Assembly (NCBI RefSeq): GCF_047730165.1
Contig: NZ_CP159834.1
Coordinates: forward strand, 434,001-498,000
From: Patiriisocius sp047730165
GTDB lineage: Bacteria; Bacteroidota; Bacteroidia; Flavobacteriales; Flavobacteriaceae
Direction of reading: 5' to 3'
Length of the DNA stretch: 64,000 nt
Part shown: in pieces, positions 1 to 8,418 of the stretch
How the letters are laid out: the number at the start of each line of letters is the position of its first letter
How positions within the stretch are numbered: position 1 is the stretch's first letter
Position numbers and translations under genes: made by a program
Notes under the pieces: generated by a model
The model's database searches: none
Told to the model about the DNA's origin: nothing
Seen by the model: only the letters and a program-made list of their open reading frames with translations

Positions 1-713
1 TTCAGACCATATCATTTAAAACTTCGCTAAAGCAAAGTCTCGCAGCCCTAACTGCCTCTTTGGCGACTCCCGCCCGGGTAGGTGATTATGGCGCAAAAGC
101 GGCCTATTACCCAAATGAAAAACGCAAACAAATCTTATTACTTAATTTGTTCAGCAACGGAATGCAAATGATGGTAACCGCCTTTTTTGGGATGATAGGC
201 TTCTGTTTAGTTGGACTTAATTACCCGCTACCAGTTTCAACAAACAAAGTAGGTTATATCCTATTAGGCCTGTTTCTCAGTACACTTGCTGTATACTTTT
301 TTAGAAACAAGACACTATTAATCAAGGGGCTTTCTATCAAGTCTGTTTTAACCTATTTCAAAGGGCTAAGTCTCAAAATAAAAACAGGAACAGCCTTATT
401 TTCCTTACTTCGTTATTTAGTTTTTAGTTCTTTATTCGTTATTGTCTTAGTCTTTTTTGGAGCTGAAAATGGTTTTGTTTCGCTTTATATTTTCATCTTC
501 ACCATGTATTTTTTCGTAAGTATCATTCCATCACTCTTTATATTTGATGTAGTGATAAGAAGTGGTGTTGCCGTATGGTTATTCTCAATTATTGATGTGC
601 CTGAGCCCACTGTTTTATGCACCGTATTAACCATGTGGCTTCTCAATTTTGTCCTACCAGCACTAATAGGAAGCTATTTTGTGATGACTTTTAAACCCGC
701 AGAGAGCCAATGA
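1..713 (+). CDS. Lysylphosphatidylglycerol synthase TM-region-like (UPF0104) membrane protein, 5'-truncated by window
   Basis: The reading frame is open from the first bases, so the N-terminus lies outside the window; a TTG at 60 is only an internal codon. The visible part opens with a conserved-looking stretch ending TPARVGDYGAKA, which resembles the segment of UPF0104/LPG-synthase transmembrane proteins where aligned residues near 'P.R.GE' precede the last helices. About five hydrophobic segments follow. The family are polytopic inner-membrane proteins, some of them lipid flippases. The stop overlaps the ATG of the downstream GT2 gene (ATGA at 710-713), so the two are probably co-translated and may act on the same lipid-linked substrate (inference). 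Family assignment is from pattern recognition only. Confidence 0.6.
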   Translation, partial: QTISFKTSLKQSLAALTASLATPARVGDYGAKAAYYPNEKRKQILLLNLFSNGMQMMVTAFFGMIGFCLVGLNYPLPVSTNKVGYILLGLFLSTLAVYFFRNKTLLIKGLSIKSVLTYFKGLSLKIKTGTALFSLLRYLVFSSLFVIVLVFFGAENGFVSLYIFIFTMYFFVSIIPSLFIFDVVIRSGVAVWLFSIIDVPEPTVLCTVLTMWLLNFVLPALIGSYFVMTFKPAESQ

Positions 714-1846
714 TTTTTCTCATACTCATAGCCAGCTACGCAGTCCTTATTGGGTGCTTTATTTTTGGCCTCGACAGACTTAAGAACATTTCTAAAATTT
801 TAAACAGAGAAGAATCGTCACAAACATCTACTCCGTTTTCGATCGTGGTGCCTTTTAGAAATGAAGCCGAAAGACTGCCTGCTCTTTTGAGATCTATCGC
901 AGCGCTGGCATATAAACCAGAATACTTTGAAGTAATATTAATTAACGATGATTCTACAGATGACTCTGTAAAAATTATTAAAGAATTTGCGCGGGAGTTT
1001 CCTGTGCTTATTATTTCAGTAGTAGATAATATACGGACTTCGATAGCACCAAAAAAGGATGCTATTACTACGGCGATCGACTTAGCAAAACACGAATGGA
1101 TTATCACTACAGACGCAGATTGTTTACTTCCCAGGCTATGGCTGCAAAGCTTTCACTCGTTTATATTAAAAACCAAGGTAGAATTTATTGTGGCGCCAGT
1201 CATCTATAAAACATCCAGCTCCTTTATCGATCAATATCAACTATTAGATGTTCTTAGCTTGCAAGGTATTACTATGGGAAGCTTTGGGCTTGGGACGGGT
1301 TTGCTCTGCAATGGCGCTAATCTTGCTTACACAAAACCACTATTTAAGGCACTCAACGGATTTGAAAACAACAAGCACATTGCAAGTGGAGACGACATTT
1401 TTATGTTAGAAAATGTGCAATCTCAGTTTCCAGAAAAAGTAGGGTATCTGGCAAACAAAGAAGCTATCGTTACTACGTTTCCAGAAACTTCTTGGAAGGC
1501 GCTCATTTCGCAACGTGTGCGGTGGGCGAAGAAAACAGGGAAGCAAAAATCCAGTCTTATAAAATTGATAGGTTTGATTGTCTTTGCGGTAAATCTGACT
1601 ATTCTACTGCTTCCGTTCTATTTATTTTTATATCAAGAATCGTTGTGGTTTGGTATTTCGGCTTTGATTCTTAAGATTATTATTGATTATCTGCTGCTCC
1701 AAAAATCCGGACAGTTTTTCGGTAGGAATATTTCTGTAGTACACGTTTTTATTCATTTTTATAGCTACGCCCTTGTTTCTACTTGGGTGGTTCTTAAAAG
1801 TCTGTTCACAAATTACACCTGGAAGGATCGTTTGCATCTCCACTAA
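710..1846 (+). CDS. Glycosyltransferase family 2, membrane-anchored
   Basis: A 378-residue protein with an N-terminal membrane helix (about residues 1-22), a GT-A fold starting at FSIVVPFRNEAERLPALL, a nucleotide-sugar binding NDDSTDDS and a metal-site TDADCLLP. A later acidic SGDDIFML and an RVRWAKK segment match the catalytic base and Q/RxxRW region of processive-type GT2 enzymes. C-terminal hydrophobic helices (roughly 290-330 and 345-370) anchor it in the inner membrane. It overlaps the upstream UPF0104-like gene by 4 nt, suggesting an operon for envelope glycolipid or polysaccharide synthesis. The sugar donor and acceptor cannot be read from sequence. Confidence 0.8.
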   Translation: MIFLILIASYAVLIGCFIFGLDRLKNISKILNREESSQTSTPFSIVVPFRNEAERLPALLRSIAALAYKPEYFEVILINDDSTDDSVKIIKEFAREFPVLIISVVDNIRTSIAPKKDAITTAIDLAKHEWIITTDADCLLPRLWLQSFHSFILKTKVEFIVAPVIYKTSSSFIDQYQLLDVLSLQGITMGSFGLGTGLLCNGANLAYTKPLFKALNGFENNKHIASGDDIFMLENVQSQFPEKVGYLANKEAIVTTFPETSWKALISQRVRWAKKTGKQKSSLIKLIGLIVFAVNLTILLLPFYLFLYQESLWFGISALILKIIIDYLLLQKSGQFFGRNISVVHVFIHFYSYALVSTWVVLKSLFTNYTWKDRLHLH

Positions 1847-1887
1847 GCCGAAAATTTATATCTTTAACATGTCCTAAACCTACAGTT

Positions 1888-2772
1888 ATGAAAAATATAC
1901 ACTCCCTATTCTGCGGTATCATACTACTATTTGCTGGCGCAATGACGGCACAAAACAGCTATATTGTGAATGATGAAAACCTGTCTTTAAAAACCGAAGT
2001 AGCAGGAACACTCACCCTTCTCTGGAACACAATAAACGGCGAATACCGCTACTTTTCTAAGAAAGACAGCGCTCTTATTATAGAGCTCACAAATGCAAAA
2101 GAGAACGGCAGCTATCAAAACGAGTTTAGACAAACCTTAGCATCTCAAACAAGTGATGCAGCTATAGAAACAAGCCAACTAAAATTTACTTTACCGAGCC
2201 TTCGTAAATTTTTCAACAAATACAATACTGCCGCAGACCCATCTTTTAACGCAACAGCAGCTCCCTTAAAACCAGCCTTACGTTTGGGGGCTTTTGCGGG
2301 AATCACGAACAGTCATTTTACCGATAATCCTACGAACGCAACGCAGTTACAAATAGGTGCAGAACTAGAACTTATAGATCGAGCTAAATTAAAAAGACAC
2401 GCTATGGTTCTCAGGCTAGCCAATACTTTTGAGTCTATTGATTACAATTATAGTGCTTTTCAAGCTTCCTTAAATTACCGTTTTAAGTTTGTGATGCAGC
2501 CTAAATTTGATGTGTATGTAAATTCGAAGTTTGTTTCTTACACAAGCTTTAATGGTGAATTTGTCAACGAAGAAGCAGCGGCTCCAGAACCAGTTGTAAC
2601 GCCTACATCTGGCGACAGCTTTGCTGTTCCTTTAACTTTAGGGCTGGGTGCAGATATCGCTTTAGGGAATGGTTTTATTACCGTGCACCTCGATGACTTA
2701 GTGGGTATTAACGCAACTAATAATGGTGAGTTTCCTACTAATCTGCAGTTGGGCTATAAGTTTGAACTGTAG
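1888..2772 (+). CDS. Secreted hypothetical protein, probable outer-membrane beta-barrel
   Basis: The product has 294 residues with a clear signal peptide (about 1-21, ending MTAQN). After a mixed N-terminal region, the second half (from about residue 130) alternates short amphipathic strands with Gly/Asn turns (LRLGAFAGI, LQIGAELEL, LQLGYKFEL) and ends in an aromatic strand, as in small outer-membrane barrels. No named family is recognised. A TATCTTTA box at 1859-1866, a close variant of the Bacteroidetes -7 element, lies 22 nt before the ATG, so it is probably transcribed alone. The barrel assignment is an inference from strand pattern. Confidence 0.6.
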   Translation: MKNIHSLFCGIILLFAGAMTAQNSYIVNDENLSLKTEVAGTLTLLWNTINGEYRYFSKKDSALIIELTNAKENGSYQNEFRQTLASQTSDAAIETSQLKFTLPSLRKFFNKYNTAADPSFNATAAPLKPALRLGAFAGITNSHFTDNPTNATQLQIGAELELIDRAKLKRHAMVLRLANTFESIDYNYSAFQASLNYRFKFVMQPKFDVYVNSKFVSYTSFNGEFVNEEAAAPEPVVTPTSGDSFAVPLTLGLGADIALGNGFITVHLDDLVGINATNNGEFPTNLQLGYKFEL

Positions 2773-2822
2773 CCTAAACCTCTTCTAGATGAGTGCTTCT
2801 GGAGTTGAAGGGCAACACATAA

Positions 2823-3314
2823 CTATTCTTCTGTCCTAATCACAATGGGTAAGTTAAACCGGGTTTTCACGGGAATCCCTCTTTTATAAGCAGGAGCTCT
2901 AAGGGTGATGCTATCTATTTTTTGAGCCACTTTTTCTTGTAACTTCGGAAATTCTAAATGGATGAGACTGTCTGTCTTTACTTCATTAACTGTGATGATT
3001 GCTTTTTCTGAAATAGTGAAATTTACCCAAAGGGTATCCTGTAGACTATTGATCGCCTTTAAAGACTCTCTAGATAGAGACTGTGCAATTCTTGCTGTGA
3101 GTTCGTTCTCAAAACAAAGACGCGTTTCTTCTTTTCCCATTGCTTTCTCACATTCCTGAAAAATAGGATAGGTATCTATTTGTTTCAAATCAAGCGTCTT
3201 AATTTCTTCATCGTAGAACGTTTCCGCAGAAATTTTTTCTGTGTCAAAGTACTGGCAAGAACTCGCCGAAACTAAAAATATGAAAAGAAATATAACTCGC
3301 ATTAAGTACGTCAT
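2823..3314 (-). CDS. Lipoprotein with TonB C-terminal-like domain
   Basis: A 163-residue protein; the better start may be the internal ATG at 3302 (MRVIFLF), which puts a short signal peptide directly before the lipobox-like ASSC. The mature part has a YPIFQECE segment, a charged helical middle, then strands (LWVNFTISEKAIITVNEV ... IPVKTRFNLPIVI) like the TonB C-terminal fold found in many Bacteroidetes 'energy transducer' relatives. The same fold ends the M56 peptidase encoded just upstream at 3470-4915, with the same YP-x-C entry motif, so the two may be paralogous in this domain. Function is unknown; a perfect terminator separates them, so they are probably not cotranscribed. Confidence 0.6.
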   Translation of the reverse strand: MTYLMRVIFLFIFLVSASSCQYFDTEKISAETFYDEEIKTLDLKQIDTYPIFQECEKAMGKEETRLCFENELTARIAQSLSRESLKAINSLQDTLWVNFTISEKAIITVNEVKTDSLIHLEFPKLQEKVAQKIDSITLRAPAYKRGIPVKTRFNLPIVIRTEE

Positions 3315-3404
3315 TCTGAGGGTGAAAAGTACAAATTTTAGCGATAGGATAAGTCATATAAAACAATCTTCAAAATAAAGACTCCATATATGTACGCAGG
3401 TAGA

Positions 3405-3458
3405 TATAATATACTAAAATAGCCTACGAAAAAACGTAGGCTATTTTAGTATATTATA
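3405..3458 (-). terminator. Perfect 24-bp hairpin terminator after the blaI-M56 operon
   Basis: Arms 3405-3428 and 3435-3458 are exact reverse complements around a 6-nt A-rich loop. It lies 11 nt past the stop of the M56 peptidase gene. The AT-rich outer stem supplies the U-tract on either strand. Confidence 0.8.
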
Positions 3459-3469
3459 AATCGAGTATA

Positions 3470-4915
3470 TTATTCATTTATAACAAAAAGAATAGGTATC
3501 GAATATTCGACATTTACCGCTTCACCCTTCTGCATTCCCGGTTTCATCTTTGGGAGTTGATTTAACACCCTTTTTGCTTCTCTTTCTAATTCTTTGTGTT
3601 CTGCCCTTGCCTCAACATCCTGAATGATCCCAATTTTATTAATCCTGAATTTTACAAGGATGCGTTGCTTCCCAGAAATATTTGAATCCTTCCCTACCGA
3701 AGTATCAAAATTATTGACAATAAACGTGGTGACGCTCTTAGAAAAACAAGCCTTTTTCTCAGCATTATCTCCATCACAACCAGGATACACGGGTACGTTT
3801 TCTATAATACTCATCGGAAAACCAGCTTCGTCACTATCGGTAATATACTCATCTACAGAGGTGTAGATTTTATCTCCAGACTGTGTTTCCGTGGTTAATA
3901 GTTTTAAGGCCTTAGATTCATCATCTGTCAAGTTTCCAACTTTCATAATTGCCTCAGCTAGTTCATTTATTTTTTGCATTACCTCTGTGTCCGTTTCAGA
4001 TGTTAGGTCTGCATTTGTTGTAAGTTCTTCCGCTTCATTAGCGCAAGATGCATACACTAACATCCCTGCAATAAACGGTATTACTAGTAAATACTTTAAT
4101 ACTGATACGCGGTTTGATTTTGATTTTTGTAACATAGTGATTCGTTTTTTGATTAATGAATGATTGAAAAATGTATTGATAAATGATATTTGAGTCGTCC
4201 CAAAAACTTGCGATAATAGATTTTGGTAGTAGGCGGTTTTGTCAGCGCTCGCCACTGCCTTGTCTGCTGTAAACTCGTGGACCGTTTGCAGTTGTTTTTG
4301 ATATAGATATGGGAGCGGATTGAACCATAAAAGGACTTTCTGAATTTCAAAAAACAACAGATCAAGTGAATGCCAGTGATCTATGTGCACTTTTTCGTGG
4401 GCAATAATATGTGTTATTTCTGCTTCGGAAATATGCGCTCCCAAATACATGGTTCTTAGAAATGTAAAGGCTTCAGAAGACTGAGGGATTCTACAAACCC
4501 GGTATCCCGCACTATTGATTAGGATACCCCGCTTTTTAAACCGAGCTAATTTTTGAAGTTTTAAAACAAACAACATCCCTGTAATGACTATACCCAACAC
4601 ATAGATACCGGTGATGATGGCCGACCAATTAAGGAGGTCCTGCGTTATGATAATGGGATTTAAAGATTGTACCGCTGTATCAATAGCGGGAGTTGTATCG
4701 CCAATTAATATAGTAGGTAATTGTATTTTATATGCCTCCGGTATTTGTTCATTTATAAATGAAAATTGCATTAAGGGAAGCACAAACGAAACGATTGCCG
4801 TCCCTAAAAGATAGATACGGTTGTAAGTGAAAAAGGTTTCGCGACGCAGCACGGCTTGATACACTGTAAAAAACAACAGCTGGAAAACGATGACCTGTAA
4901 GATGTAATGTGTCAT
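3470..4915 (-). CDS. BlaR1-like M56 family metallopeptidase with C-terminal TonB-like domain
   Basis: In this 481-residue membrane protein, helices lie at about 5-22, 33-52, 97-118 and near 268-288. A cytoplasmic-loop zinc protease motif HEKVH (H173, E174, H177) is preceded by the family's typical EAFTF and followed by an acidic third-ligand region. After the last helix comes a Cys-containing linker, then a C-terminal TonB-like domain (about 375-481) with the VPVYPGC entry motif. In BlaR1/MecR1 systems the sensor peptidase inactivates the BlaI repressor. Here the beta-lactam sensor domain is replaced by the TonB-like domain, so the signal is probably different. It overlaps the blaI-like gene by 1 nt (TAATG). 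Confidence 0.85.
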   Translation of the reverse strand: MTHYILQVIVFQLLFFTVYQAVLRRETFFTYNRIYLLGTAIVSFVLPLMQFSFINEQIPEAYKIQLPTILIGDTTPAIDTAVQSLNPIIITQDLLNWSAIITGIYVLGIVITGMLFVLKLQKLARFKKRGILINSAGYRVCRIPQSSEAFTFLRTMYLGAHISEAEITHIIAHEKVHIDHWHSLDLLFFEIQKVLLWFNPLPYLYQKQLQTVHEFTADKAVASADKTAYYQNLLSQVFGTTQISFINTFFNHSLIKKRITMLQKSKSNRVSVLKYLLVIPFIAGMLVYASCANEAEELTTNADLTSETDTEVMQKINELAEAIMKVGNLTDDESKALKLLTTETQSGDKIYTSVDEYITDSDEAGFPMSIIENVPVYPGCDGDNAEKKACFSKSVTTFIVNNFDTSVGKDSNISGKQRILVKFRINKIGIIQDVEARAEHKELEREAKRVLNQLPKMKPGMQKGEAVNVEYSIPILFVINE

Positions 4916-5277
4916 TATTTTTTTTCTTTATTAATTTCGTTTAACACAGACTCTAAGTCCTTGACGTTGATATCATTTTTCTCCACAAAAAAAGACACCA
5001 TACTTTTAAAACTACCTTTAAAATAACCGTCAACCAGTTTATTAATAGATTGATTGCTATAGGCCGTTTTGGTCATTTTCGGAAAATAAATATGTCCTCT
5101 TCCTTCTTTTCGGTAATCGACAAAATCTTTGCTCTCTAGAATTCTTACAATAGTACTCACGGTATTTATTGCAGGTTTTGGTTCTGGAAACTGTGCCACG
5201 AGCGTGGCCACATTTGCCTCCTCTAAATCCCAGAGGTATTGCATTATTTCTTCTTCGGCTTTTGTGAGTTGTTTCAT
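4915..5277 (-). CDS. BlaI/MecI/CopY family transcriptional repressor
   Basis: A 120-residue winged-helix repressor. The N-terminus MKQLTKAEEEIMQYLWDLE and a later INTVSTIVRILESKDFV are typical of the DNA-binding half of the family. The C-terminal half is helical and forms the dimer. It is the first gene of a two-gene operon with the M56 peptidase, the standard BlaI/BlaR arrangement. The spacer in front holds a TAGATTTG promoter box overlapped by two AACTAA-N4-TTAGTT dyads (5428-5460), strongly suggesting autorepression. Targets beyond its own operon could include the divergent DUF456 gene. Confidence 0.9.
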   Translation of the reverse strand: MKQLTKAEEEIMQYLWDLEEANVATLVAQFPEPKPAINTVSTIVRILESKDFVDYRKEGRGHIYFPKMTKTAYSNQSINKLVDGYFKGSFKSMVSFFVEKNDINVKDLESVLNEINKEKK

Positions 5278-5418
5278 GGTTTAAATGCTGTGTGTTGTGA
5301 GTCTGTTATTTTATTATTTGGTCTTTAATCTTGAAATTTTACCTCTGGTTATTCCGCTGAAATTCACGGAGTGTTTTAGTCAAAACTTTAATATTTCTCT
5401 TTCCCCTTGTTTCTCGGT

Positions 5419-5460
5419 CAAATCTATAACTAATATTTTAGTTAAACTAATTTATTAGTT
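5419..5460 (-). promoter_or_regulatory. blaI promoter with two tandem BlaI-type operators
   Basis: On the minus strand a -7 box TAGATTTG occupies 5426-5419. Directly upstream of it are two 16-bp perfect dyads with identical arms, AACTAA-TATT-TTAGTT (5428-5443) and AACTAA-TTTA-TTAGTT (5445-5460), centred 17 bp apart and covering the -33 region. BlaI-family repressors bind such paired dyads as dimers. The second dyad ends 8 nt before the first possible ATG of the plus-strand DUF456 gene. Confidence 0.7.
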
Positions 5461-5509
5461 ATAAATAATGAATGTAACAAATGATTCACAAGCGATACTT
5501 ATGACCTGT

Positions 5510-6022
5510 ATGGATATAGCTCTAATTATTCTTGGTTTTGCACTAATGTTTGTAGGTATAGCGGGCGCTATTTTACCCGTGATTCCAGGCACGCCTATAA
5601 GTTGGTTGGGATTAGCATTATTGTATATCACCTCTGTAATAGCCACAGAGTGGTGGTTTTTAGGGATCACCTTTGTCGTCGCTATCGGTATCTACATACT
5701 CGATTATGTGATTCCAGCGATGGGTACAAAGCGATTTGGAGGAACCAAAGCCGGCGCTTGGGGTGCTATTATCGGGCTTTTTGTGGGCTTATTTTTAATC
5801 CCTATCCCCTTCGGCTTTTTGATAGGTTCGTTTTTGGGAGCACTCTTTGGAGAACTAATTATAAACAAAACAGAAACCCGAGCCGCCTTTAAAGCGGCAA
5901 TCGGTTCTTTTATAGGTTTTCTCGCTTCCACCGTACTTAAGGTGATGGCGACCTTCGCCTTCTTAGGACTGTTCTGTTATAAGGTCTATGTGAATTGGGA
6001 TGCGATTCAAACACTGTTTTAG
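5510..6022 (+). CDS. DUF456 domain-containing membrane protein
   Basis: A small Gly-rich polytopic membrane protein of about 170 residues. The family hallmark is visible: MDIALIILGF at the N-terminus, then GAILPVIPGTPISWLG, followed by GGTKAGAWGAIIGLFVG and FLGALFGELI. I chose the ATG at 5510 because family members start at this MD; in-frame ATGs also exist at 5468 and 5501, but the former lies only 8 nt past the BlaI operator dyads. Function of the family is unknown. It is divergent from the blaI operon and may share its operator control. It ends 7 nt before the stop of the convergent nitroreductase gene. Confidence 0.8.
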   Translation: MDIALIILGFALMFVGIAGAILPVIPGTPISWLGLALLYITSVIATEWWFLGITFVVAIGIYILDYVIPAMGTKRFGGTKAGAWGAIIGLFVGLFLIPIPFGFLIGSFLGALFGELIINKTETRAAFKAAIGSFIGFLASTVLKVMATFAFLGLFCYKVYVNWDAIQTLF

Positions 6023-6029
6023 GGCTAAC

Positions 6030-6596
6030 CTATGTCAACCATTCGGTTTTAACTTCTATCGGTGTGAGTCTCGTTCCCGGATCAAGTTCGCCATCATATT
6101 TCCCCAAATAGAAAAAACCTAGGCATCGTTCTCCGTCTCTAAAATCAAAGAAGTTGTGCATTTCTGAAATCAAACTAGGACTACTCCAGTAGGCTCCTAT
6201 TTTCAACTCGTGCGCGGTAAGCCACATATTTTGCACTGCCATGGCCACCGCAGCAATTTCTTCCCATTCAGGAACGCGCTCTAAGGGATCACGTTGCATA
6301 CAGATGGCAATCACCACAGCGCTTTGTTCTATTTTTTCAGAAATCTTCTTATGCTTCATGACAGAAAACTTCGCGATGGTGTCTTTATAGGATTTAGCTA
6401 AAAATACGCCTAGGCTATCTTTGGCGGCTCCTTGCACCACCTTAAACCGCCACGGTTCTGTACGTCTGTGCGTTGGTGCCCAGTTTGCTGCTTCTAGCAA
6501 GGTCTTTATTTCTGCTTCGGAAATAGGCTGATTGTTATATTGACCAGGGAATACAGATCTTCTGGAAACGATTAGGTTTGGGAGCTGTGTTTTCAT
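6030..6596 (-). CDS. Nitroreductase family FMN-dependent oxidoreductase
   Basis: The product is a 188-residue single-domain nitroreductase. RRSVFPGQ near the N-terminus is the FMN-phosphate contact region, EAANWAPTHRRTEPWRF is the signature of the YdjA/TdsD-like subgroup, and VAMAVQNMWLTAHELKIGAYW is the family's central helix. Members are cytosolic dimers that reduce nitro or quinone compounds with NAD(P)H; the physiological substrate is not predictable. The gene is convergent with DUF456 with a 7-nt gap and has no obvious operon partner. Confidence 0.88.
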   Translation of the reverse strand: MKTQLPNLIVSRRSVFPGQYNNQPISEAEIKTLLEAANWAPTHRRTEPWRFKVVQGAAKDSLGVFLAKSYKDTIAKFSVMKHKKISEKIEQSAVVIAICMQRDPLERVPEWEEIAAVAMAVQNMWLTAHELKIGAYWSSPSLISEMHNFFDFRDGERCLGFFYLGKYDGELDPGTRLTPIEVKTEWLT

Positions 6597-6802
6597 AATG
6601 TGAAGTTAGTGAAAATTGCGCATGATTTAGAATTGCTAAAGACATTGCGCTAAGTATTTCCTATCAAGCAATACTTGATTTCAAATAGCTCCTAAAGGAA
6701 TGGAAGGAGCTTAGATTATTATATTTATTTTTTTAGACTCAAGGAAAAGTGATTCGCATACTAAATAAATTTCAGCACACGTAACGTGCGGAATGTCTTG
6801 AC

Positions 6803-6831
6803 AAAAAAAAAGCCACTCCCAAGGAGTGGCT
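6803..6831 (-). terminator. Rho-independent terminator after hppD
   Basis: Arms AGCCACTCC (6811-6819) and GGAGTGGCT (6823-6831) form a 9-bp stem with a 3-nt loop. The plus-strand A-run at 6803-6810 becomes the U-tract for minus-strand transcripts. Confidence 0.85.
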
Positions 6832-6863
6832 CAAAACTGTTTACTCAGCAGTGCTACTGCGCA

Positions 6864-8027
6864 CTATAAGGTTCCCCTTCTAGCCTGTTGTCGTTCAATA
6901 GCTTCAAATAACGCTTTAAAATTTCCGACGCCAAAAGACTGAGCGCCTTTACGTTGTATCACCTCAATGAACATCGTTGGTCTGTCTAATACGTTGTTTG
7001 TGAATAACTGAAGTAAATATCCTTCTTCATCACGATCAATTAAGATTCCGTGTTTCTTAAGCACCTCAATGTCTTCATCTATCTCGCCTACACGCTCTAG
7101 AATGTCATCATAATAAGTGTCTGGTACATATAAAAACTCAACGCCTCTATCACGCATAGCACTAACCGTTGCCACAATATCATCTGTTGCTAAAGCCAAA
7201 TGCTGCACCCCTGCACCTCCGTAAAAATCAAGATACTCCTCAATTTGAGATTTCTTTTTTCCTTTTGCTGGTTCGTTAATCGGGAACTTGATACGGCCAT
7301 TTCCATTACTCATTACCTTAGACATTAATGCCGTGTAATCTGTAGCAATATCGTCATCTGCAAAACTAATGATCTGTGCAAAACCCATTGTTTTTGCGTA
7401 GAATTCACACCACTTGTTCATCTCTCCCCAACCTACATTTCCTACTACGTGATCGATAAACTTAAGACCAACAGGTGCTGGATTAAAATGCGACTCCCAT
7501 TTTTCAAAACCAGGAAGGAATAGTCCGTTGTAGTTCTCACGCTCAATAAATAAATGAACTGTCTCTCCGTAGGTGTAGATTCCAGATTTAATCACCCAAC
7601 CAAACTCGTCCTCTTCTCTCGTAGGCTCCATATAAGGTTTTGCCCCCCGTTTTGTAGTTTCCTCAAACGACTTTGTCGCATCTGGCACCCACAATGCAAT
7701 TATTTTTGCAGCATCACCGTGCTCATTGATGTGGCGATTAATCTCACCACCTTCACCAAGCGGCGAGGTAAGCATTAATCGTATTTTTCCCTGCTTGATC
7801 ACATAAGAAACGCGGTCCTTAAGGCCCGTTTCTAATCCTGCATAGGCTTCACTCTGAAAACCAAATGCTGTTTTGTAAAAATGCGCGGCTTGTTTTGCAT
7901 TCCCCACGTATAATTCCACATAATCAGTCCCTAAAAGTGGAAGGAAATCTTCTGCTTCTTCAAAGAGCTTTCTCAACGAATACTCAGTGTTCTGTAAGTC
8001 TTTTAAATTTTTAATCTCTTTTGCCAT
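6864..8027 (-). CDS. hppD: 4-hydroxyphenylpyruvate dioxygenase
   Basis: This 387-residue enzyme has two vicinal-oxygen-chelate domains. It converts 4-hydroxyphenylpyruvate to homogentisate in tyrosine breakdown, using Fe(II) and O2. The iron ligands are visible: H193 in FIDHVVGNV, H276 in VQHLALATDD and E355 in MFIEVIQRK. Length matches bacterial HPPD closely. The homogentisate dioxygenase gene that often adjoins it is not in the window. A perfect 8-bp dyad (8046-8071) sits just before the start and may be an operator; a strong terminator follows. Confidence 0.95.
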   Translation of the reverse strand: MAKEIKNLKDLQNTEYSLRKLFEEAEDFLPLLGTDYVELYVGNAKQAAHFYKTAFGFQSEAYAGLETGLKDRVSYVIKQGKIRLMLTSPLGEGGEINRHINEHGDAAKIIALWVPDATKSFEETTKRGAKPYMEPTREEDEFGWVIKSGIYTYGETVHLFIERENYNGLFLPGFEKWESHFNPAPVGLKFIDHVVGNVGWGEMNKWCEFYAKTMGFAQIISFADDDIATDYTALMSKVMSNGNGRIKFPINEPAKGKKKSQIEEYLDFYGGAGVQHLALATDDIVATVSAMRDRGVEFLYVPDTYYDDILERVGEIDEDIEVLKKHGILIDRDEEGYLLQLFTNNVLDRPTMFIEVIQRKGAQSFGVGNFKALFEAIERQQARRGTL

Positions 8028-8418
8028 CGGTGTATATTTTAGGCGAATGACTCTTAAAGTAGCGAGTCATTTTCATACTGCAAATATCGGAAAATAAACT
8101 TAGATATTACCCGCCTGCAGATCGGTACATTTTCCTATGTCCTCTGCTCCCCTCGAACAAAGGAAAACACGCAGGCACCTTTGATTGTTCTTGTTGATTT
8201 TAGAAAGTGCCTTCGCAAGCGATATCAATTGGAATCATTATTCATTGGACACAAAAACAACCCTTATTCATTAAATAAAGACATTTCGGTTTTAGTACAT
8301 TTGTAAATTGTAATAAAGAACTCAGGTGGCTCTCTGTTTTTGTTGTTTTCAAAAATAAAAATGTATCGAAGTCAACGTTGTATCTTTATTACGCTATAAA
8401 TTTAATTACAAAATTCAA
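8028..8418. other. Spacer between hppD and the HAD phosphatase gene
   Basis: A 391-bp divergent spacer with no supportable ORF. It contains the hppD-proximal dyad (8046-8071) and a plus-strand TACATTTG box at 8296-8303 that fits TAnnTTTG and could drive the HAD gene with a leader of about 110 nt. The rest is AT-rich without recognised structure. Confidence 0.5.
8046..8071 (-). promoter_or_regulatory. Perfect dyad in the hppD upstream region
   Basis: AATGACTC (8046-8053) and GAGTCATT (8064-8071) are exact inverted repeats separated by 10 nt, 19-44 nt before the hppD ATG. The spacing suits a dimeric regulator or a short leader hairpin. There is no U-run, so it is not a terminator. The regulator is unknown. 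Confidence 0.4.

Noticed and set aside
736..1107. Opposite-strand ORF within the GT2 gene
   Set aside because: It is a shadow of the well-supported plus-strand glycosyltransferase and lacks any recognisable motif.
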